Positions 59,420 through 64,000 of a DNA stretch of 64,000 nt are shown in pieces. Positions within the stretch are counted from its first letter, which is position 1, and each line of letters starts with the position of its first letter. Both the position numbers and the translations under genes were made by a program. The DNA is from Daphnia pulex (lineage: Eukaryota > Arthropoda > Branchiopoda > Diplostraca > Daphniidae): assembly GCF_021134715.1 (NCBI RefSeq), contig NC_060019.1, forward strand, positions 5,642,001 through 5,706,000, in the 5' to 3' direction. Under the pieces are notes generated by a model. It was given only the letters and a program-made list of their open reading frames with translations. It made no database searches and was not told the DNA's origin.

Positions 59420-60960
59420 TTTGAATCTCCTCCTGCTATCTCCGACTGGGAATTTGATGCGGCAACTTGCTCCCTAACCCCTAATCAACGCCTGGTAACG
59501 ATGGAATTACTGCCGAACTGCTGCTTATCGTTTGTCTCCCGATAGTCAAGAAATACCTATTGGCCATTCTCATTGTATGCTTGCGATTATGTTTCTTTCC
59601 TAGTTCGTGGAAATGTTCAAAGGTGTTCGTCTTAGGCCAACCCAACAAATAGGATAACTAAACTTTGAATAGCTTCAGTTCAATCAGTTTAGTGTCCAAC
59701 CTTGGTTAACTCCTCGAGAAGATAGCTTTTGGACGAAACTCTTGGTTACACTAAAAATTGGCTCGTTCAGCTTCTTTCAGCATGGCTTCAGGGAAAACTG
59801 ATAAACCAAAACAGCAGCTCACTCAATTATCTCTTTCATTGAATCCGCTTCCCTGGATCAAAAATTCTTCGCCGCTGCTTTCCTTGACATCAAAACTGCA
59901 ATTGATTCAGTTGTGTAACATGCAATCGTTGCAGCCCTTGTGAAACGCGCCAGCCCTCTTTACCTGCTGAAAATCTTAGCTAGCTTTCTACTAACAGAAT
60001 AGCCATTTTTCCATCGACGCGTTTTCTTTGTAGCACCTAGTTGGCCTCGGTTGCCCACAAGGAAGATTTGTATCTCCCTTCATGTGGAATATGATGGTTT
60101 ACGACCTTTTTTGCGCCAATTCCCTTTCAAGCAAAGATTACTGAATACAGAGACGATATCTCAGTTGCTCCTGCTAACAAAACCCTTGCAATGGCCACTA
60201 GAAACTTGGCGCTGATCTGTGACTACATTGTAAAGTGGATTGCATCCAGAAAGCGACACCTAAACGCTTGAAAAACCGTCGTCAAGATTTTCTCTCGTAG
60301 GAGCCTGATCACCAGCAATCAGGATGAAAATCTTTCCGTTACTTAAAGTCTCATTTTTCTGTCTCATCTTCAACCAAAATCTCTGATCATCCGCCATGGA
60401 ACATCAACCTTCACTCTTCCACTCTTCTATCGGTTATTGTGCCATTATATCCCAACCCCATGGGAATCCTTTATGTTTTTCTTTACTCACAGCGTCGTCA
60501 TGGAAGCGCCTGTTTTTATGATGTTGCGTCGGAAAAATCGGCCGTTTGGACGATTTGATGATTTTAATGTCTCGCTCCCTCCACTTGTTTCTTATCACAT
60601 GGTGATCTCCAGGCGCCATCGTAACATAGTAAAGTAATAATTTTTTTCATTCAACAAAATTCGATATTCTGCCTGTGATGTTTTCCTGAGCACTAAATCT
60701 TCTATCTTTCAGCCAGCGATGCCAACCAGAAGCAGATAACCTGTACACCCTTTTAACACTAGGCTCCTTTTTCCACATTTTTTACGCAACCAGCCTCCTG
60801 TCCCTCGATCTCATTCTGGCAGTTCAATGAGACAAAACCTCGCCATCAATATCGAGTGAACTCTGCCTAGGATCCCTAAAGGCTATTGAGGCCACAATCA
60901 ATTTAATTACTTTTACTCCATGTTAAATGCAGAATGGGTAAACTCTAAAATGGGCTCAAG
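59420..60960 (+). pseudogene. LINE (jockey/CR1-like) reverse-transcriptase relic
   Basis: The plus strand shows RT motifs in order with stops and shifts between: ISLVSNLG (about 59690), FFQHGFRE, FAAAFLDIKTAIDSV (59862-59915, catalytic Asp of the A motif), LGCPQGRFVSPFMWNM (60044-60090, B motif), YRDDISVAPANKTLAMAT (60146-60200, where YRDD replaces YADD) and IVKWIASRKRHLNA. Downstream sequence to about 60960 is probably the rest of ORF2. It is dead because of the stops. Confidence 0.7.
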
Positions 60961-61734
60961 CACGCGATGTTTCTTTTAAAGATGTGCTCTCAGCTCTGCC
61001 CTTGCTTAACTTTAAAAAAAAATAACGCTAAATCAGTTTTTAACTGACAACTGTCTACTGAATCAAAATAAAACACGGTTTTGACTTTTCTCCATCCCCC
61101 GTTTGTTTATGCGGTTGCGACCCAAGGGTCAGCTTTACTGTTTGCATAGGCTGTAAATTAGACCTGACCACCCAACTTCACGTCTTCCTACAGAAAAACA
61201 ACTGTTTGACATGACATGACTTGTGAAGATCAAAATCTGCTTAGCAAAGTTTTGTACAAAAAGGAGTTATTAACAAGTGACAAAAAAAATTTTATAAGTT
61301 TGCCAGTCCCAGCAGAGAAAGTAAGAAAATGTGTTTGGCTAAGAGCCTGTGGACTTTGGACAAACGACATAAGCCTGAGAAGTCATCTTTACGTCTGTGA
61401 TGACCAAAGGCATTTACATTTCAACCACTGTAATTTTCTTATAGTCATATTACCAATTATGTTATTACAATAGATAGAGGTTGATTGCTGAAACTTGTAC
61501 CATGTTTCCCGCACTTCTGGAAATCCTGAAAATCATGGAATAGTCTGGGGGATGTGGATTTCATGGGATTTTCATGGAGTTTTCTGAAAAATCATTAAAA
61601 AAAAAGGAAAAGAACCTATTAAAAGAGCATGTAAGCTCATATATTTTAAGTTTTCGCATGTTAGCGTGTCTTGGTTCGTAAACTTATTAATTCATTCCAA
61701 TGATCAAATTAATAATATTTTCATTTCTCATCAG

Positions 61735-62212
61735 GGATTTCTGAAAAAAAATGTGATGTATGCAAAAAAAATTTTCCTTGAAAGCATCTCTTGGGTGGCA
61801 ATCAAAGGACGGTGGAATCAAAATCACGTCCACGGTTCGTAAAATTATTAATAATTGATTATAATTAGGAAATTTTTGGTTTAATTTTTTGGTTTAATTA
61901 GGAAAGTCTGAGAAATGTAATGTATGCGATAAAACATTTTCATCAAAGAAAAATATGATAACACACAAGAAAAAGTTCCACGGTTTGTAATCTAATTTAT
62001 TTTTTAAATAACAATTTTAAAAATTAATGTTTTCATAATAATTTTATATAGAAAAAATGCAACAGCAGCAGCAGCAAAAGTTAACAGAAACCGAAGAACT
62101 GAGTGTCCCAAACAATACTGAAACCTCACAAATTACAGAAAAAAGAGAAAACACTAAGAAAACCAGATTTTTTAGTTTAAAAAACGTTCAAATAAAGTTT
62201 GACAAGTGGTGA
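61735..62212 (+). CDS. C-terminal exons of a C2H2 zinc-finger gene, possibly broken
   Basis: Exon 61902-61982 encodes GKSEKCNVCDKTFSSKKNM and ITHKKKFHG, a classical C2H2 finger with phase-1 borders. Exon 62052-62212 follows in phase with a Gln-run (QQQQQQ), a Ser/Thr/Glu-rich tail and the stop after FDKW. An upstream finger-like exon 61735-61834 (EKKCDVCKKNF) has 100 bases instead of a multiple of three and meets a stop, so it is frameshifted, skipped or mis-sequenced. A farther frame at 61216-61473 contains RKCVWLRACGLW and LRSHLYVC and may be another exon. Likely a DNA-binding protein; orthology unknown. Confidence 0.45.
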
Positions 62213-62480
62213 AAATTAGACGAGAGCATCTCACCCAGTTGGAGATGTGACATTCTCTAATGACATCATGTTCATTACTTCATGACTGCATATTATCTCT
62301 CTCTATGTGTGTGTGCACCTATTTTTTGATGCGTGTGAGAATGTGAGTAAATGTGGTATACTTGGTGAGTAGCAGTTCGTATATTTTAGAGTGCATACGT
62401 AGTATATACTATGTATACATATACTACATGCATTTTAGATAGTAGACTACTAGACGACTACTAGACTAAGACTACCGAAG
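62213..62480. other. Spacer with TA-rich and CTAGAC repeats
   Basis: Alternating purine-pyrimidine words (GTATATACTATGTATACATA near 62400) and CTACTAGACGACTACTAGAC near 62446-62466. No gene. Confidence 0.4.
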
Positions 62481-62660
62481 TGTGATGTGTCGTCAAACCA
62501 CGAATTTATTCGAATAGTACGCAAGGTTGAAACAATTGAGTCTACACACAGGGGGGAAACGGGCACGAAGGGGGAACGTTTACGCGTTGAGTCCTGAGCC
62601 CGAATGGCCACCTCTCGCTCGAGTCTTTCTCAACTCTCGCATGTCGCGACCGTCGCGACA
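62481..62660 (-). repeat. 3' LTR of a Ty3/gypsy element
   Basis: On the minus strand the segment starts TGTCGCGACGGTCGCGACA directly after a purine tract (GTGGGGGGTAGA) and ends ATCACA. It contains AATAAA (plus 62505-62510) near its end. The start includes a perfect TGTCGCGAC palindrome. The 5' partner would lie beyond the right edge. Confidence 0.6.
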
Positions 62661-64000
62661 TCTACCCCCCACATATGGCGACTATCGTGAATCATCACAA
62701 TTCACAAACCTTCCCGAGCCGACGAACGCTGTTTATGGCAATCAGCAGCCGGATGGAGGCTCCATACATGACATGACAAGGGTGTGGCCCAGTGGCCGTG
62801 TGCACTGATAGCAGAGGGGTGTAGGGGTACAAATGGATACGCTCAAGAACATCATTGTTGACCAATAATAACATTGAAGACAAGAATGTGATTGAATACA
62901 CCGAGGGGGATTAAGCAGAAAAGCGAACACGGGACTAGCGCGTTCGGGCGCTTCTGCGCGCGGCTGTTGGGGTATGTGGTGCCGGCTGCCATCCGACATC
63001 TGGAGGGTCCGTTACCACAGCCGCGTGTTCATCGCCCGAATCCGGTGCCCATGGTGCCGCACCATCCTCTTCTTAAGCCGTTGCGGGGACCATGGGACGG
63101 AAAAACCGTCTGTTACGCCGAGGCACACTATCGCTGGCAAATTTAATGCGCTATGATCGATACCGGCTGACCGCGACGATCCCCCTGACCTGGCTCCATA
63201 ATTTCGTCTTAGTGTCTTGAACACGCACCGGTGCCTTGACAGGAAGTGGAGAAAGCGGACGAGCTTGAGAGTCGAAGAAGAATTTCATGGCTGCGTTCAC
63301 TTCGGCCTGACGTTCTCGCACCACCATAACCTCTTTCCATTGGCTGGCATAGGACGAACGGTGGGCTGGTACGATAGAGCGGGGCTGATTGCCGAAGACA
63401 ATTTGAGCCGGCGACAGTCGCGTCACATGCGGAGTATTCCAGAATTCCAGCAATCGAGTGAGAAACTCTTCCGATGATAAATCTCCCGACGGGGCCAGCT
63501 TCAGCACCAACTCCATCAACGCTTTCACCGCAGCCTCTACGTGCCCGTTAATTTTGGGATAGTGTGGGGTGGAGTTGCGCCACGCCCCATCGTTGAAGAG
63601 CCGCCTGAAAAATTTCGGTGTCAAAGTGTGGGCCGTCATCCGAACGAAAGCGCATCTGAACGCCTAATTCAACGAAGTTGCTGATGACGGCCTACATCAC
63701 CTCCCGGGCTGTAGGGTCACGCTTCCACTGGTGCACCACTGGCCATCCTGACAGTCGGTCCGCATAAACCAGGACGTGCAGAGATCCATGTTGAAATAAA
63801 TCAGCAGAAACATCCTCAAAGACGTAAGTTGGCATTGGGTCCGCCATCAGCGGTTTCTGGCCTTGGCTCGCCAGCCGTTCCTGGCAGATAGCGCACCTCT
63901 CCACCAACATAGTGATGTAATTGTTGACCCCATGCCAGTAAACTGTCTGCTGCGCGTGCCGTTTTGTTCTCACGATTACCTGATGACCCGCGTGCAATTT
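62661..64000 (-). pseudogene. Ty3/gypsy integrase relic, running off the right edge
   Basis: Minus-strand blocks: GHQVIVRTKRHAQQTVYW with CAICQ (HHCC zinc domain), DVSADLFQ and VYADRLSGWP (first and second core positions), RSDDGPHF (catalytic Asp), STPHYPKINGHVEAAVKALM (catalytic Glu region), LEFWNTPHVTRLSPAQIVFG, and a C-terminal segment ending RRNRRFFRPMVP. A stop at 63692, a frameshift near 63600 and another stop near 63152 break the frame. The sequence is GC-richer than its surroundings. Confidence 0.8.

Overview
The window looks like arthropod nuclear DNA, most likely from a small-intron crustacean such as Daphnia; this is inferred from gene structure and protein similarity recalled from memory, not from a search. 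The sequence is AT-rich, the genes have many exons, most introns are 60-80 bases with GT-AG ends, and nothing is organised as in bacteria.

Five host genes could be rebuilt exon by exon with every splice phase closing. (1) 6724-7587 (+) is a PDCD6/ALG-2 penta-EF-hand protein, 186 aa. (2) 9053-11004 (-) is a PHAF1 (UPF0183, C16orf70) orthologue, 420 aa in 10 exons. (3) 14338-17376 (+) is GTP-dependent phosphoenolpyruvate carboxykinase, 643 aa in 13 exons, with a candidate upstream first exon at 11409-11440 that could add a mitochondrial presequence. (4) 19135-20426 (-) is a secreted CUB plus C-type-lectin protein, 326 aa. (5) 41921-44156 (-) is a family-1 beta-glucosidase whose 12 exons are in frame except for one nonsense codon. 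PDCD6 and PHAF1 converge, PHAF1 and PEPCK are head to head, and PEPCK and the lectin gene converge.

The rest is mostly mobile DNA. From 3 to 6.5 kb there are MITEs, including a hAT-type MITE with an exact 8-bp target duplication nested inside a palindromic element. From 25 to 34 kb there are BEL/Pao and other LTR fragments, then a Helitron relic split by a copia-like insertion that carries a 66-bp minisatellite. From 45 to 50 kb there are an intact Ulp1-like protease ORF, a Myb/SANT-like relic split by a TA-flanked MITE, and retroelement protease and zinc-knuckle fragments. 50169-55316 is a complete Mutator-like (MULE) element with about 110-bp inverted ends, a 10-bp target duplication, a decayed transposase, an Arg/Ser repeat and a Ulp1-PHD segment. 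From 55.8 to 64 kb there are an LTR with clustered CRE-like sites, a Harbinger relic, a complete copia-type gag-only element (57179-59403), a LINE reverse-transcriptase relic, zinc-finger exons and the 3' end of a Ty3/gypsy element.

The most unusual structure is in the copia-type element. Its 318-aa gag reads through only if a 551-bp GT-AG segment is spliced out. That segment holds eight tandem 27-bp units, each able to form a 6-bp stem with a 5-base loop, and the last base pair of the stem alternates between T:A and C:G along the array.
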